NCBI RefSeq assembly: GCF_964204645.1 | Contig: NC_134027.1 | Coordinates: 10,218,485-10,282,484, forward strand | Direction of reading: 5' to 3' | Origin: Tubulanus polymorphus | Taxonomy: Eukaryota; Nemertea; Palaeonemertea; Tubulaniformes; Tubulanidae | DNA: 64,000 nt | Shown: positions 1 to 12,626 of the stretch, one piece after another | Layout of the letters: each line of letters opens with the position of its first letter | Position numbering within the stretch: the first letter of the stretch is position 1 | Position numbers and translations under genes: made by a program | The notes under the pieces: model-generated | What the model saw: only the letters and a program-made list of their open reading frames with translations | Told to the model about the DNA's origin: nothing | Database searches by the model: none

Positions 1-2339
1 ACTTCACTACAATTCAACTTTAATACGTTCTAAGGCGAGAGAATCGGGAAAAACGATAGCTCACAGTGGCAAATGCCACGAGATATCCCTCCATTTCAAA
101 GAAGCCAGGTTATATTTGACAGTTCCAGGTAGGAAGGCTGTAAAGATCAAAACATTTGACACACGCCTAATGCTAATTGTATGCTTTATATCATAAGATA
201 CACTGATATCATCAAAAGCGTTTTCTATCTAAGAATAAGTTATTTGTGCACAATGGTTGAAGTTGACATTTTAAAAATCTAGAAAAACAGGGACACCATG
301 CCACGTGGTAAATGCTTGGACACGTTGACACAATTTCAATATTCAAAACACTCCCTTCATTACAGTAATCAACGCAACTCACCAGAAATCATGAAACTCG
401 TCAAGAGCGAGAACTTGAGCAATTGAATGCAGTTCCAAAATATGCATAGGTACCATTACATATGGATGTACCACGTTATTCTGCTATTCAACGCCCCCTG
501 GTAAACTTAAAACAGTTGTATCAATGATCTCAAAGCATGTCATAACCTTTTATATCATATCATCACATTACGATCAAAGAAGGCCAGACAGCCTCTTTGT
601 TTTGATATTCAATGTCCTTCGTGAAGTTGTATTTAACACACCTCTCTTAAATTTGAAAGGGCCTTATTAAATCTTCTCAAAAGCAAGCCCTTTGGAGACT
701 CGCTGCGAATTCTGTATCTAAAACCTGTTGTTATTTTCTTCAAACAGCCTTTTTGCACATATACGCATATAAGGAATGATGACACTAAGATGGCCATCAA
801 TTCTGGGACAAAAATTGACGATCGAAAAATCGCTGTCTGATATGTTAAAGACCCCTTTCTAAAGTAAATCCATCACAAATTTTAATGAAAAATGACAAGA
901 AATACATGAGCTACAATTCTCCAAATTTAGGCCAAAATAATTTTTTTGGGCATAGAAAAAAGGTCGAAGGATTGCCTTGCCGCCTTGGGTTAAAACATCC
1001 AAAAATAACTGGATTTCATGTGAATAGTGAATGCAACAGTCGACTGGGACTGAAGTCCCAAGCCTTCAAAGCTACAAATGTTTCCCATCAAAGTATGTGG
1101 CAAGTAGGGGTCCGGGGACACCTTGCCCACTAGCCCTCTAGGTGTCAATTATAACTAAATTACATGGTTTATCTACTCATCAAGTGGAAAAAACAATTCT
1201 TAAAACAAAAATAGAGACCAGCACTTTTTGAAGATGGGATGTAGTTACCGGATAAGGTCTCGAAACTGTCAGAAAAATGAACTTAAGATATAGGCCTATA
1301 TCAACGTTAGATTGTTGATTACAGGCATTTTCGCGTCGCATTCAACTGTTATATTTAGGGGCCTACAATTAACTTAATTGAACATAATTACCGAATTGAT
1401 AATAACATCAGTCGAACTTCACACTACTTACAACAATCCAATATGAGATTACTATTTTCGGGATTTGAGGAAATCTGATCTGAATCCTATAAGCCCTACA
1501 CTCCTCATAAGGCCATATAAAATAAATTACTTGATTCTCATCCGCTGTGAAAAAAAACATCGAAGGAGAGAGAGGTTAATATTTTATACAAAATATTCCA
1601 CAAGCTCTAATATGAAGACTAGCAACACCTCTATCCTGTCTCCGAATGAAAATGAGTCAACGTATGTCGAAACTAGCTTTCAATAATCAATATTGTGAAC
1701 TCATTTGACAACTACGTATCATGTCTATATAGCGGTTGTTTAGACTATCAAGTTTTGTTTACATGTTTGGGAGCAGATAGATGACTTTAGCGTATTCAAA
1801 ATGTTGTTAGGGTGATTTTTTATCCGAGGTGGTAGTTTTATATTTTATTTTTAAGATATAAGAATCAAACTGATAAGAACTAAGCTGCCACCCACTGTTC
1901 CTGATTTTCAGTAGTTACCTATTCTGTAGGCCTACTTGTAACAATGCTGATTTGATTTTCGAAATGCATACAGAAATATGCAAGCTGTTACTGAGGCTCT
2001 AAACCGTTGATTACTGATTAATTTGAAAATTTTCAATTTGTTACCGATAAAACTTTTCTGAGGTTGACAGCCCTGTAACAATCAAGTGATTCATTCTATA
2101 ATGGCCTTACAAGCAATTTCGCATCGCATTCAGCTCTTGGGCAGCTACAGTACGTCTCAAAAACATAGGGTTAACTAAATTGACCGTAATTACCGAAATG
2201 ATAATAACATAAGTCAAACTTACGGCAGAGTGTTTATTTCCGCTATTTTACTGTACATCCGTCGCTGATTGGCTGCTTTACGCCGCGCATGCGCACAAAG
2301 GTGCGCGACTTAGAAAATTCAAAGTAAGTGTGGAGAATG
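1..2339. other. Gene-free stretch, no recognised content
   Basis: Short open frames occur on both strands but none shows a conserved domain, plausible splice structure or codon bias. The downstream exons of the FAM120-type gene at 2704-3466 (minus strand) could lie here or beyond the left edge, but I could not recognise any. I see no clear transposon ends. Confidence 0.4.
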
Positions 2340-2344
2340 GAGTT

Positions 2345-2418
2345 AGAGAAAATAGAGCGAGACTCGAACCCAGGCCAGTAAATTACTAGCGCAGCGTCTT
2401 CCCACTAGACCACCGAGC
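2345..2418 (-). repeat. tRNA-like sequence (SINE head or tRNA pseudogene)
   Basis: Read on the minus strand, this carries a pol III A-box-like motif TGGTCTAGTGG (2402-2412) and a B-box-like motif GGTTCGAGTCT (2360-2370) at tRNA-like spacing. The outer ends can pair in part (GAGC with GCTC), but the T stem does not close properly. A working tRNA is therefore unlikely. A tRNA-derived SINE or a decayed tRNA copy fits better. Confidence 0.45.
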
Positions 2419-2454
2419 TCACTGATAACCAACCGAATTTTTTAACTAGATATA

Positions 2455-2570
2455 GTACCTAACCTTACCCTAATTCTATCCCTAGGGGTAAAACGGACCC
2501 TAACTCTAATCCTAACCCTCTGGGTCCTTAAGACCCTAAACCCATCGGAACCCTAACTCTAGACCCAATA
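2455..2570 (+). repeat. Degenerate CCCTAA-like repeat tract
   Basis: Variants of CCCTAA / CCCTAACT occur repeatedly with irregular spacers, resembling a decayed interstitial telomeric tract. No perfect array remains, so it could also be simple low-complexity drift. Confidence 0.4.
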
Positions 2571-2703
2571 AAATGATTTTATTGTTACTTTTATTAGTTT
2601 ATACTATAATATATAGAAACGATGTACGGTAAAATAGCAAGAGTAAACACTCTGCCGTATACGGCTAAATATCCACTTTTAATTCTTAGCAAAAACAAAT
2701 TAC

Positions 2704-3466
2704 CTAAAAGCGCTGCGAGCACACAAAATCTATTCGGGTGCAAATCCAAACACTTCGCCACTTCATCCATCACATACTCGATCGTTTCCAATTGACCCGT
2801 GAACTTCAACTTCAAACAATGCGCCGAAAACAGCCTCGGAGGGTCGAATACCGCATATTCGGGATCCTCGGCTACGACGCCGTGAAAATTGTTCTCTCGA
2901 CAATACGCGATAACCTCCTGATGATGGTCGTCCATCGAACAACAAACGGGAATCGCCAACTGACGCAGCATCATCCGCAACGTCACCGACAGGCACGTCG
3001 GCGGGATCCACCAGATCTTCGGCGGCGGCGTACCTTTCATTTGAACGTGCTTGATAATCCTCGTCACCTTGTCGCGCGCTTCGATTTGCAATTCGGTCCA
3101 TTCGGAAATTCTTTGGCACTCGAGGCTTCCATTGAAAAACACGACCAGCTGCAAATTCGAGCTGACGCATGCTTGCATTAGATTCGTCAAGAAACCGACC
3201 GTATTGTTCCACTGACCTCCGCATGTCCAGTCCGGGAAGTAACCACCGTACAAACGATCCAAGCAACTCTCAGCGTCAATGACGAGCGAGGCGCCCGAAC
3301 ACGCTGCGGCCGATTTGAAACCCCGCGATTTTTTCTTCCCCGCTGCAGTAGTACTGCTAGCACCACCGCTGCTGCTGCTGCCCCTGGAAATGTCAAGTAA
3401 ATCTACCTTTTGGCACGCATTCGGGCAGCGATTCTGTATGAATTGCAAAAAGCCTTTGATTCCCAT
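2704..3466 (-). CDS. FAM120-family protein (constitutive coactivator of PPAR-gamma-like), first coding exon, partial
   Basis: The exon encodes 254 residues starting MGIKGFLQF. The order matches the N-terminal XPG/PIN-like region of vertebrate FAM120A/B: start motif, a low-complexity Ser/Gly/Lys insert (about residues 28-50), LVIDAESCLDRLYGGY, DWTCGGQWN, KGTPPPKIWW, DDHHQEVIAYCRENNFHG, AEDPEYAVFDPP and AALLG. Family members are RNA-binding or coactivator scaffolds; nuclease activity is not established for them. The ATG at 3466 is chosen because homology begins there, although the frame stays open for 31 more codons upstream. The exon ends at a donor (G|GTAATT) in phase 1, so the protein continues, but no later exon was found in the 2.7 kb to the left. 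The exon is clearly more GC-rich than its surroundings. Confidence 0.85.
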
Positions 3467-3699
3467 TGTGTTCCGCGTATCGATGCACCATTCCACGGGA
3501 GCAATTTTGACCGTTCGACCGTGTTTGACGTCCCTGAACCACCGTTCCTCCGTCGTCACCCTGCACCATGTGCTCAGCTAAGCTTAGCAATCCTCCCGTG
3601 ACGTCATGCCACGGCAGAAAACCCACATTCGAGATCCACCGGACGAAACGTGGTCGTTGAAGATTCAAGATTTTAACCTTCACCATGAACCCTTAGTGT

Positions 3700-5660
3700 T
3701 CATGTTTGGAACACTGGTCATCGTTTTAATTTTGATAAAGCCGAAATCATTTATACTTCTTTAGCAATTACACTAAACGCCACATAGTTGAGGCTCAGAT
3801 ATTAGCACCAATTTAAATATGGCTTTTCTCCGCACATTCCCTTCTTTCCTGTATATCATTACTTCATGCCTTGCCAAACACTTAATTATTTACTCACTCA
3901 CTATTTTACTCAATTAACCTTTTCTCCTCTATATGCCTTCTGTTTTAGTGATAACCTCACACCTGACGATGATCCCTGAGATCGAAACGTCTCGTGTTTA
4001 ATAAATTCTCGAATTCTTTTAATTGTACATAGTGGGTTTTTATCTTTTTATCCGTTTACCACGTTCTTGCGGTTATTGTACTACACAAGTGTCTGATGTA
4101 CCACATCTGGTTAATCTGGTTAATTAGCCACAACTATATTTAATTAGTAGTAATTTATAAACGCGTGAAAGGCACAATTTCATACTCGATGATTAGATTA
4201 ATTTGTATACAACATCATAAGAAAATTTAACAAATTTGGTAATCTAAGCGGATTAGTTAAATACAAGTATACCGTACAGTTTATTCATTGACATGATGAA
4301 TATTGGAAACAATCTTTGACAACTCCAAAACTTCTCAACATTTACAAGTGCCCGCGAAGAAAAAATGAAGTCTTATACATTTCATTTGATGGATTCTTTT
4401 TCATTGCAAATTGTGATGAAAAACACGACAGGCAAAGCATAGGCCCTACTTAAAAAAAGAATCAATGAACTGCATGATTAAGTCATGAAAAATTTTCTCG
4501 TTGATGAAAATTTGTAAATTTGCGTTAATAAAATAAAAAACCGATGCGATGTTCTTAGACTTATTTGCGTAAATGCGCGTTGCTTGTTTTGTCTTTCGTC
4601 CATTAATATCTAAGGTTTTTTCATCGAGGTTTTTGGCGCATTCTTTGTGCAATATACTGGCTGTATAGCGATATGAGCACTGTTGTTGGGTAGTCCCTCA
4701 ATAAAAAAATCCGAAAAGTTAAACCAGATTACCACTAAGCCCGTATCCGCGAAAAATCCGTCGTTTCGTCTTGAAATTCATCAATATTATCTATACTCAC
4801 GTGACACAAACAAACATGGCGCCGGCGAGCCAGAAAGTGATCCATAATAATTTTTTCTACGTAAATAAATCATAATTGATTGATTTAGCTCTGTAACGAC
4901 TCAAGTAAGTAACGCAAGATATTGCGAAAATATTGAACTTGTTAATTGTCCTTCTTTATTCCTCTAAAGCTTTTAATTTTTCACAGTACAGGCCTTCCTT
5001 CAATCTTTTTTTTTTGACGTTCAGTTCAGGTCCATCCACCACCTGGGACTGGCACCAGCAGCACCAGAATCCAGTAGGTCTACTGACATACTGTTGGCAG
5101 TGCCAGTGTGACAGTGACACTATCAGTTTCCATTTCTTCCCCCAGCCCCGTCCATCAATGATGATGGTGATGTCATGAGTCATGGGTGATGTCATGTCCT
5201 TTATGCTTATGGTGATTTTCGAAGGTAGCATTATTATTGGCAGCATCTTCATAACCAACACCGCAGGCATCTTTATGCCTCTCTGACCAATTCAATTCAA
5301 ATACTTTATTGACACTAATAAATTAGACCTGACAACACTAGAGGTTGTCTCCTCATCATCATCATCGAGTTAAACAGTAGGCCTACCGATTTAGGAGGAG
5401 TCAACTGAATTGGGATAAGAAAGTGATGCAGACACTTCCTTGAAATTTTCTTTAAAACTCCTTTTATCCAGGAATGACCAATCTATAGGGACCTTAGAAA
5501 GTAATTGTGGTTCAAGTGTACTTTGGCAATTTATTTAGTGGTTCGTAGACAGTGGCTTTATTTACCCTCCAATGAGTAACTCCCGTAACGTATAATTTAG
5601 TGGAGCCTAAAATGACCTTAACCCTAATCCTCCACTGTATTATCAAGCTGGTGTAAATAG
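3700..5660. other. Intergenic stretch without a recognised gene
   Basis: This lies between the divergently transcribed FAM120-type exon and the dispanin gene. Apart from a hammerhead-like motif near 3957-3998, I see only AT-rich sequence and short shadow frames. Part of it must contain promoters and 5' UTR for both neighbours, but none can be placed. Confidence 0.35.
3957..3998 (+). ncRNA. Hammerhead-ribozyme-like motif (retroelement-derived)
   Basis: The order is CTGACGA (3963-3969), stem II GATC/GATC (3971-3974 with 3980-3983) closing a 5-nt loop, and GAAA (3984-3987). The sequence ACAC before the core can pair with GTGT (3994-3997) as stem I. CTGANGA...GAAA is the hammerhead core. Short-stem-III forms of this kind are known in Penelope-like retroelements. 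Stem III here would be a single A-U pair, so activity is doubtful, and no flanking retroelement ORF is visible. Confidence 0.4.
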
Positions 5661-6018
5661 AATATAAAGCCACTTTTTGTAAATATCCTAATATAGACTT
5701 GGTGTTGCCTTAAGAAATGTCACTCTTGGGATATGACTCCAATCAAATAGCACAGGGCTCGAAATCTCATCGATCTAAGTAGAATTCTATCCCTTGATTA
5801 TGTACACACTTTTATGGTGAGAATATAACTCATGGCATGAAAATAAAGCCACTTTTTGCAAATATCCTTATAAGGACTTGGTGTTGCCTTAAGAAATTTC
5901 CTCTTGGGATTTGACTCCAATCAAATAGCACAGGGCTCGAAATCTCATCGATCTAAGTAGAATTCTATGCCTTGATTATGTACACACTTTTATGGTGAGA
6001 ATATTACTCATGGCATAA
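5661..6018 (+). repeat. 179-bp tandem duplication
   Basis: Two nearly identical units lie directly head to tail (5661-5839 and 5840-6018), with only scattered substitutions and a few small indels. The second unit ends about 100 bp before the dispanin start codon, so the duplication sits in its promoter or 5' UTR region. Confidence 0.85.
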
Positions 6019-6121
6019 CTCGCAGGGCAGAAAGCTAGGCCCCTAATGCATTTCAAAAGTTTTTAGGCCTACCAAAAAATGAAATCTTAATTCACGTATC
6101 TTTGACAGTTTCTCCGAAATC

Positions 6122-7114
6122 ATGACCGAGGCAGTCGCCAAAAATACCAACAAGCCTCCATCTTACCAGGAAGCTTTGGAACAGGAACAGCCACTGCAGC
6201 CGGGTTATCCGCAGCCTCAAGTAGGGTACTCACCATCTCATCCGTACCCAGGACAGCCTCAATCGCCGGGACAGTCGCAAACTGGTTATTACTATGCTGC
6301 TCGTAAGTTGACTTGGTTTGGGTGATTTAAAATTGATTTTGGTTTTCTTTTTGAATTGATTTTCTTAACCCACAAATGAACAACCGTTACAACTTATGAG
6401 ATTAAAAATATGGTTAAATTTTTTGGAAGTTTTGAAGACGCTTCAATGGATTGTCTTTGCATTTGGTTTATACATGTATCTACATTAGACACATCTGTTG
6501 CAGCCAAAATATTGGCCAGGTCTGAATCAAGATGGCTGACAGGTGGCCATTGTTGTTTGCCGAAATCAGCACTTTTTACACATTTTTGAAGTTTTCAAGG
6601 GTAATTTTGAAAACGCTTTGATAAATTATCTTGATAGCCCGTCAGCATAATGGAAATTGGGTCAATTGGACACAACCATGTGTTCTTTTTTGCGATAAAA
6701 ATGTGATAACTTAAAGGTGGTACCTTTATACTTTATGCGCCATCTCTTATATTTTCAGCTGGTCAACCTGCACCCGCGTTGGCGGGACCCGGCGGCGTCA
6801 TCTACCAACAACCAACAGTGATAATGGTTGCGCCGCAGCCGATGGCGAATCCGCCCGACGATTACCTAGTCTATTCGATCGTCGTGACGATCCTCTGCTG
6901 TTGGCCGGTCGGAATATTCGCGATCATCAAGTCGGTGAATTGTCGCGACGCGGCGAGACGCGGCGACCAAGCGAACGCGATGCGATATTCGAACGAAGCG
7001 AAGAAATACGCGTCGATCGCGCTCGGCGTCGGTATCGCCGTCATGGTCATCTGGATAGTCGTTGTTATGGTTTATTATATGTTCATACTGAATATGATCA
7101 CCACTGATTTTTAA
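6122..7114 (+). CDS. Dispanin / CD225-domain transmembrane protein (PRRT/SYNDIG-like)
   Basis: There are two coding exons, 6122-6302 and 6759-7114, joined in phase 1 (donor GTAAGT, acceptor TTTTCAG), giving 178 residues. Residues 1-90 are rich in Pro/Gln/Tyr and contain PPSY near residues 13-16, a PPxY-type motif that WW-domain E3 ligases bind. The CD225 domain follows: a first hydrophobic segment with LCCWPVGIFAII (about 106-117), a basic loop with the Ala/Arg-rich stretch AARRGDQANAMRYS, and a second membrane segment (about 145-171). The adjacent cysteines 107-108 resemble palmitoylation sites of the family. Family members act in membrane fusion, trafficking or synapses; I cannot assign the subfamily. 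The gene is more GC-rich than its surroundings, which leaves long antisense shadow frames. Confidence 0.9.
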
Positions 7115-10050
7115 TTCCAAAAGTATTTATTTTGTTATATTATTTACAGGGTTCATAGCGAGTATCCTAAGTGCTAAAAGTGCTTACTTTTCATAAACTT
7201 TAGTATGGCCCTCGATAACTACTAAGTTTTCACAAAAAAATTTCAAAAAGTGCTTTTAAAGTGCTTTCTTTGACTTTTGGTGTCCCATATAATTTTTTTT
7301 TGGACAATCATACGTCATACCTATAGTAAATGACAAAAAAACTTTTACCTTACAAAAGTGCTTACTCTTACTTTCTTACTTACTTATGTCTCAGCCTTAC
7401 TTCTATGAACCCTGATACATAATGCAGAAGGTCCAGGGTTTGTGGCGAGGTTGTGCTTATATTTCGGGTAAAATCCTGAGAGTGGTTTCAAGTACTTACT
7501 TTTTCGATTCAAAATCACAGAGAATTTCTGTTGTGATCTATAGTCTCTTCTCATGTGTTCAGGTTTGTTGGATTCAGGAAAAAGAATTTTAAAATGGAGT
7601 GCTTGCTTTTGCCTCAGATGGACTGTTACAAACCCTGAGAGACAGTACCTGTGGTTCCTTGATCAATTTAGCATGCTTTGTGTAGACAGTCATGCCCACT
7701 TATGTCAGTTTTTACTGTTGGTCATATCATGGACTCTAAAACCACTCCATGGTCATATTGAATATTGGCATGCTGTAAATGATACTCTCTACAGGTAGTC
7801 TCCTGCAATTTTCCAACTAAAATTTGGTTTCAAATGCGCATTTCTCTTGTGAATTTTAGATACATGCATTTTATATTTTAAATGAAAAAAAAAAGATCTG
7901 TTCAGGTTTTTTTTAAGAGAACAGGGTCATTATGTACTATGACAGTCGAACCAAGATAAGTCGTCGCATTTACTTTAAGTCGTCCCTATTTTTTAGTCCT
8001 ATTCCAATTCAATCATTTAGTGGTCTCGGCTAAAATGACTTATCGGTTAACCGATTTCGACTGTGGTTAACATTTTTATTTATCTCAAATCTAAGGTTAC
8101 AAAATAAGCGGACTATCAGCTATTTTCTAGTTACTGTTGTTCAGATAAGTATTACTATATTGTTATTGTTATGAAACTTTTTTTCTTTAGTGCATCAGAG
8201 CAAAACTTCGCTTACTGGTATGCTAATATCCCTATAAATCCCGGACACGCTAGCTGAATTGTGCCCGAATGATTCATTGACAAATGTTTTGTACTATTGC
8301 ACATGTACTAACTTGTTTTCCCTGAAACAACTAGGGGTAATTGAAAGATCGTCCGGTTATTGCGACTATGCCAAATGTCAATCCGCTGACTAGAGCGCTT
8401 GATATTCAGTCGAAAATAACTGCTGATAATTTGGCAACCAGAATTACAGGGAATGTCTTTCATGTTGTAAGTCGATATTGATTTCGATCAATACTTTCAG
8501 TCAGTTAAGTCCCAGATGCATGCATTTAGGTTAGGCACTTTATCATTATGAATTGTATAGATAAAGTTGGTAAAATACGTTGTCCCAGTTTTACTCATCT
8601 ATTGATGTGTTTTATTGATAGTTTCTGTTCCAGTGCGTGGCCTACTTCGATGGTAAATAATGATATTATATATGAATTATGATATGTTATCGAATGATTC
8701 CAACAAAGAAGTGTAAAATAATGAATAGATGATCTGCAATATTTAGGTAAATCTATTGTGATATAGAATCACTCTGGAGTTAAAAAATTGGAAATGAACT
8801 GATTTTAACTCGAGTTAACCCCAAGGGAGTCAACCCCAAGGCGCTACTTAGCGGGGGCAGTTGCCCCTCCGCCAGAAATTTTGGTTCGGTGCCTTTTTGC
8901 ATCTACTTTTGCCCTTTGGAAAATCTCGTGAAATATATTGTAATTCCAATAGAAATTCTATGTGCAATCCTTCACTCGAGACCGACAAGAATTTTGTTAT
9001 ACGTAGGCCTAACATAGTTTTTGTTAGGGCTATATGATGAATTGTTATATCGGTGTTGGGCTCTAGGTAACTGTTGTTTTTAGGGTTTGTCCCCAACGTT
9101 CAAGAGCTAGGTCGGAACTGTGGAACTGGAACCTGCTTTTGAAAGTGTTGGTGGGATGAGTATCCAAACAAGATGATTATACTGATAAGTTATTGGAAAT
9201 TGCACGATTCAAATATTTGTCAGTTTGATAACAAAAGTATCTCATTGTTATTCCTAGGTAAATTTAGGCGCATGTATTGTTATTCCTAGGTACCGGTATA
9301 TTTAGGCGTATGTTTTGAGTATTCTTCACAACTCATCCCTTCATGTTACAGAATCCCACTAACTATTCCGATTGAAAGTTGAATTTAATGTTTCCGCTTT
9401 CTTTTCACTGATATTCAGGCCGAGTGAAAAATGGAAAAAAAACACAGAGTACCTTCGATTAAATCAACGTACATATCAGCCAATAATGTTCTTGTGCTAC
9501 ACGATCCTTCGTTTATGTATTATTGGGACCTTGTAGTAATACTCAGATTGATTACTGAGTTGGAAGAAATCCTCTCCATGACACCTGTCATTGATATATA
9601 GAAGCAGACTTACGACCTTACCGTATTCAAATGATGTAATGTTTTTTTGAAAGATCCGTAGTGGATCTTAGTGTATATGTACATACTTCGTTTTTGAGAT
9701 GACTCACTTCGATTACACATAGAATTATTGAAAAATTTTAAAATTTATGAAAATTGTAATAAAAGTAGTCTAAATGTTACGTATAAATCAACTGTTTTGA
9801 TTTGTCATTTTTTGTTGAATCTGAATCCATCTTAACCAATAATGAATCTTCGATTCTCATTCATGGGTCATGGTTAACTGATGCACAGCTGCCAGACATA
9901 CTGGTAACAGGATGGTATTTTGGTTTGGTCACGCATCGGATGAAGAAACGGGAATCCAAACCACCATCCATCAACGTAAAAAAAAATACAAACTCAAATT
10001 CATTCAAAATGAAATAAATTACTAACATTTATTTTAGAATTTGAGGTAGA
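7115..10050. other. Intergenic stretch, no recognised gene
   Basis: No frame here has a recognisable domain or splice pattern. It holds one imperfect inverted-repeat element at 7942-8064 and AT-rich single-copy-looking DNA. The 3' UTR of the dispanin gene must start at its left end, but no AATAAA is obvious close by. Confidence 0.35.
7942..8064. mobile_element. Short imperfect terminal-inverted-repeat element (MITE-like)
   Basis: The ends read ACAGTCGAACC...AAGTCG at the left and the inverse CGACTTATC-like...TTCGACTGT at the right. The element is about 123 bp, with internal matches that also fold back. No target duplication could be fixed. The ends resemble the CAGTGGAACC element at 13737 in style, so a Tc1/pogo-type relation is possible. 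Confidence 0.45.
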
Positions 10051-10280
10051 ACAAGCTATAGGCGACAACAGTTCTCGGGCTCTGAAATTACCATGCATTA
10101 GTTCCCATTGAATTTTGGATATGTTTTATCTAGGACCAATAGCTAAATTTCGTTGACAACTTTCGACCCCGTTCCTCTGGGTTCATCTTCAAGGTATAAT
10201 GTCTGTGAAAAACAGTTTTTAGTGCTAACGTTAGGTGGTGCACTTATAGACCCCCATACTAACACTACCCAAGCTTCTAC
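10051..10280 (+). repeat. Interspersed repeat family R1, copy 1
   Basis: It shares a series of motifs with three other copies in this window (26326-26640, 33233-33560, 51131-51375), all in the same orientation: a start like CAAGCCATAGGTGACAAC, then CCAATAGCTAAATTT, TCATCTTCAAGGT, AAAAACAG and GGTGGTGCACT. No coding capacity. A related downstream fragment recurs at 10685-10765. It is unclassified. Confidence 0.7.
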
Positions 10281-10855
10281 ATCTACCCGAGAAGAAACTA
10301 CAATAAACTATCGGACTATTCACACGTAGAAAACGACCAAAAAAATATAAAAATTATCTTCAACCTTATAATATAGCTATTTCCAAAATCTCGATGTATT
10401 GAATAAGGCAGCCAAGAAAATTCACCACAATCAGTCGCTTGCCAGTTCAGACTGAATGGAACCGAATTTCCAATTATGTATTTCGATTTGAACAACAACA
10501 AAAAAATTCTACACAACTATACACGACCACACAACTATATCTGTACTTCGATTTCCAATTTCGAAATCAAACCCCTTGTTTCGCCCCCGGCAGGTAGGGT
10601 GGATCTGTGAGGGACACTCAATCCAAAAATCAAACGAAATTTACCAGCCAAATAAATAAATAACGGGAACAATCCCTATTTTAAGATCAAACACTACCCA
10701 AGTTTCATCAAGATCGACCCCACTATAAACGAGGATAAGTAGCTCTGAAAGACAGACACTGAATTAGTATCTCAGGGAAGCCCGATAACCAATAACGTTC
10801 CAGAAAAATGTAGCATTTGACTTTGTACTCAAGCAATTGACATTTGATAACTTTG

Positions 10856-10865
10856 TTTATTTATT
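10856..10865 (-). other. Polyadenylation signals of the PLCXD-type gene
   Basis: Two overlapping AATAAA hexamers on the minus strand (10856-10861 and 10860-10865) lie about 30 bp after the stop codon at 10893. Confidence 0.55.
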
Positions 10866-10892
10866 GTTAAACATTCAAGATTTCATTCCGAT

Positions 10893-12350
10893 TTACACAT
10901 TCGATTCGTAGGTAATGCATTGCGTCAGTTTAATCGATAACCAGTTTTTTTGCACGATAAATTTGACCAGGTCTTCATCTGAAATCATATCGAATGCTAG
11001 AATGTTTAAACGACTAGATTTCCGACTCCGTTTCTCAAACCATGCTGGAAACGCCTCGTTGATACTGACCGGTGGTTTTTTACCCGTGCAAGCCGCTAGT
11101 GTAGACCTGCTCACCGCATTTCGTTTTGAAATCCATCGTGTGCAATGAAATACGTCCATCGATCTCTTCCCGACTTTGAACGCGGACATCTTTTTCAAAT
11201 TATCCACCGTTCGAAGATCGGAAATTTCTAAATTGTTACCGCTGAAGCAATCCCATCGATAACTGGCAACTTTTTCGTCGTGATAAATAATCATTACTTG
11301 TTTTTCGTTGAGCCACAGGTCTTTCAGGTTCAGCTCATCGCTGGGACACATGTGTTGCAGTTTCGTCCCGAAGATTTTCGTCATACAATTGATAAGTCGT
11401 TCGTGGTGATCTTCGAATAAGTTGTGAAATGCCGTCACATCGAGGATAACTACCTCTTTCGGGTGCACATCCAAGAAATCGTTGATGCTTTGGAATGTTT
11501 CGGACACGGTAAAATCGTGCTTGCAGTTCATCAACACCAAACCCTTAGATTCGGTATACTCGACTCGGATATCGAAATAACGAATTCCCATTGCGAGTTG
11601 TTGGTTGAAATTTAAAGTTTGTGTCGGTTGTCCAGACGAATAGTGTTGTTTCGTTGGTTGTCGTCTGCCGAGATAACAAGTGACAGCTTCATCGATGGCT
11701 TCGATTGACGTATCTCGGAAATTGGCAGAATTGTGTGAACCTATAAAGCCATATATGTATTCATATTTGTTTCTGCAAAAAGTTTATTCTATCTTATTCT
11801 ATGAAAAATATGAATTTTTTTGAGTGGAGTGCTTATTGAGAAGACACTCTAAGGTACTGGTGTCAATTGACTGACTTTTATTTCAAAATCCTAATTTTCA
11901 AAACATGACCACTGTAGTCACACAAGTTTTATACGTATACCATTTGATAGTTGGCCTTAACCCGGTCAAATGAATGGTTGTCATAGACCTTGAATGTTAC
12001 AACTAGTGCAAAAGACAACACTATTTTCTTTATCTACGTGTTTGGCATATACATACAACTAAAAACATGTTTCTAATATAATACAAGCCAAATGTTCTAT
12101 TTCGAAAAGAAATAGGCAATCAAGAAGCATATACCTTACGCCGGCACCATGCCATGATAATTAAAAGTTTCTGATTGATCAACTGATTAGAGTATCAGAT
12201 GACGTACCAATCAATGGAGAAGTGTAGTAAATGGCTCTATATACCTGGAATAAGCAATTGAGTTAGTTGCAACTCTTGTAACTGCGAAGGAAGATACTCC
12301 ATCCAGTTCGCTAGATTTCTGGCTGAATAGGTCAGAAGTTCTCGCGCCAT
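10893..12350 (-). CDS. PI-PLC X domain-containing protein (PLCXD family)
   Basis: There are two coding exons, 12350-12245 and 11740-10893, joined in phase 1 (donor GTATAT, acceptor TATAG), giving 317 residues. That is the usual size for PLCXD1-3. The N-terminus contains NWMEYLP and LLIPGSHNSA (about residues 33-41), the X-box region with the first catalytic-type His (H38). MGIRYFDIRVEY (about 86-97) is the second strand motif, followed by a second His (H110) in NCKHDFTV. There are no PH, EF-hand, Y or C2 domains, as expected for this minimal family. Members are thought to cleave phosphoinositides; the exact substrate cannot be read from sequence. The ATG at 12350 is chosen because the homologous region begins a few residues inside and the exon has no better start. 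Confidence 0.92.
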
Positions 12351-12626
12351 CTTTAGTCGAAGTCAATTCGCTATCGATTTAAACACTCCGGTTTCGAATC
12401 AACCATATATACGTGTTATTCCGTGTGAATAGGCGTACCGTGATTAGATAATGAAGACAGGTTTGTATAATCTAGAAATAATATAGTTGTATGTATTTGG
12501 TTTATCGAAAAAATAATCTAGGTTAGTAATAAAATGGATATTAACTGAACAATGTTCATGTGAGACTAAAAAGATGATACCTTGTTTCGCGTGATTTTGC
12601 CGGGCGATTTTGTAAATCGCAAAAAA

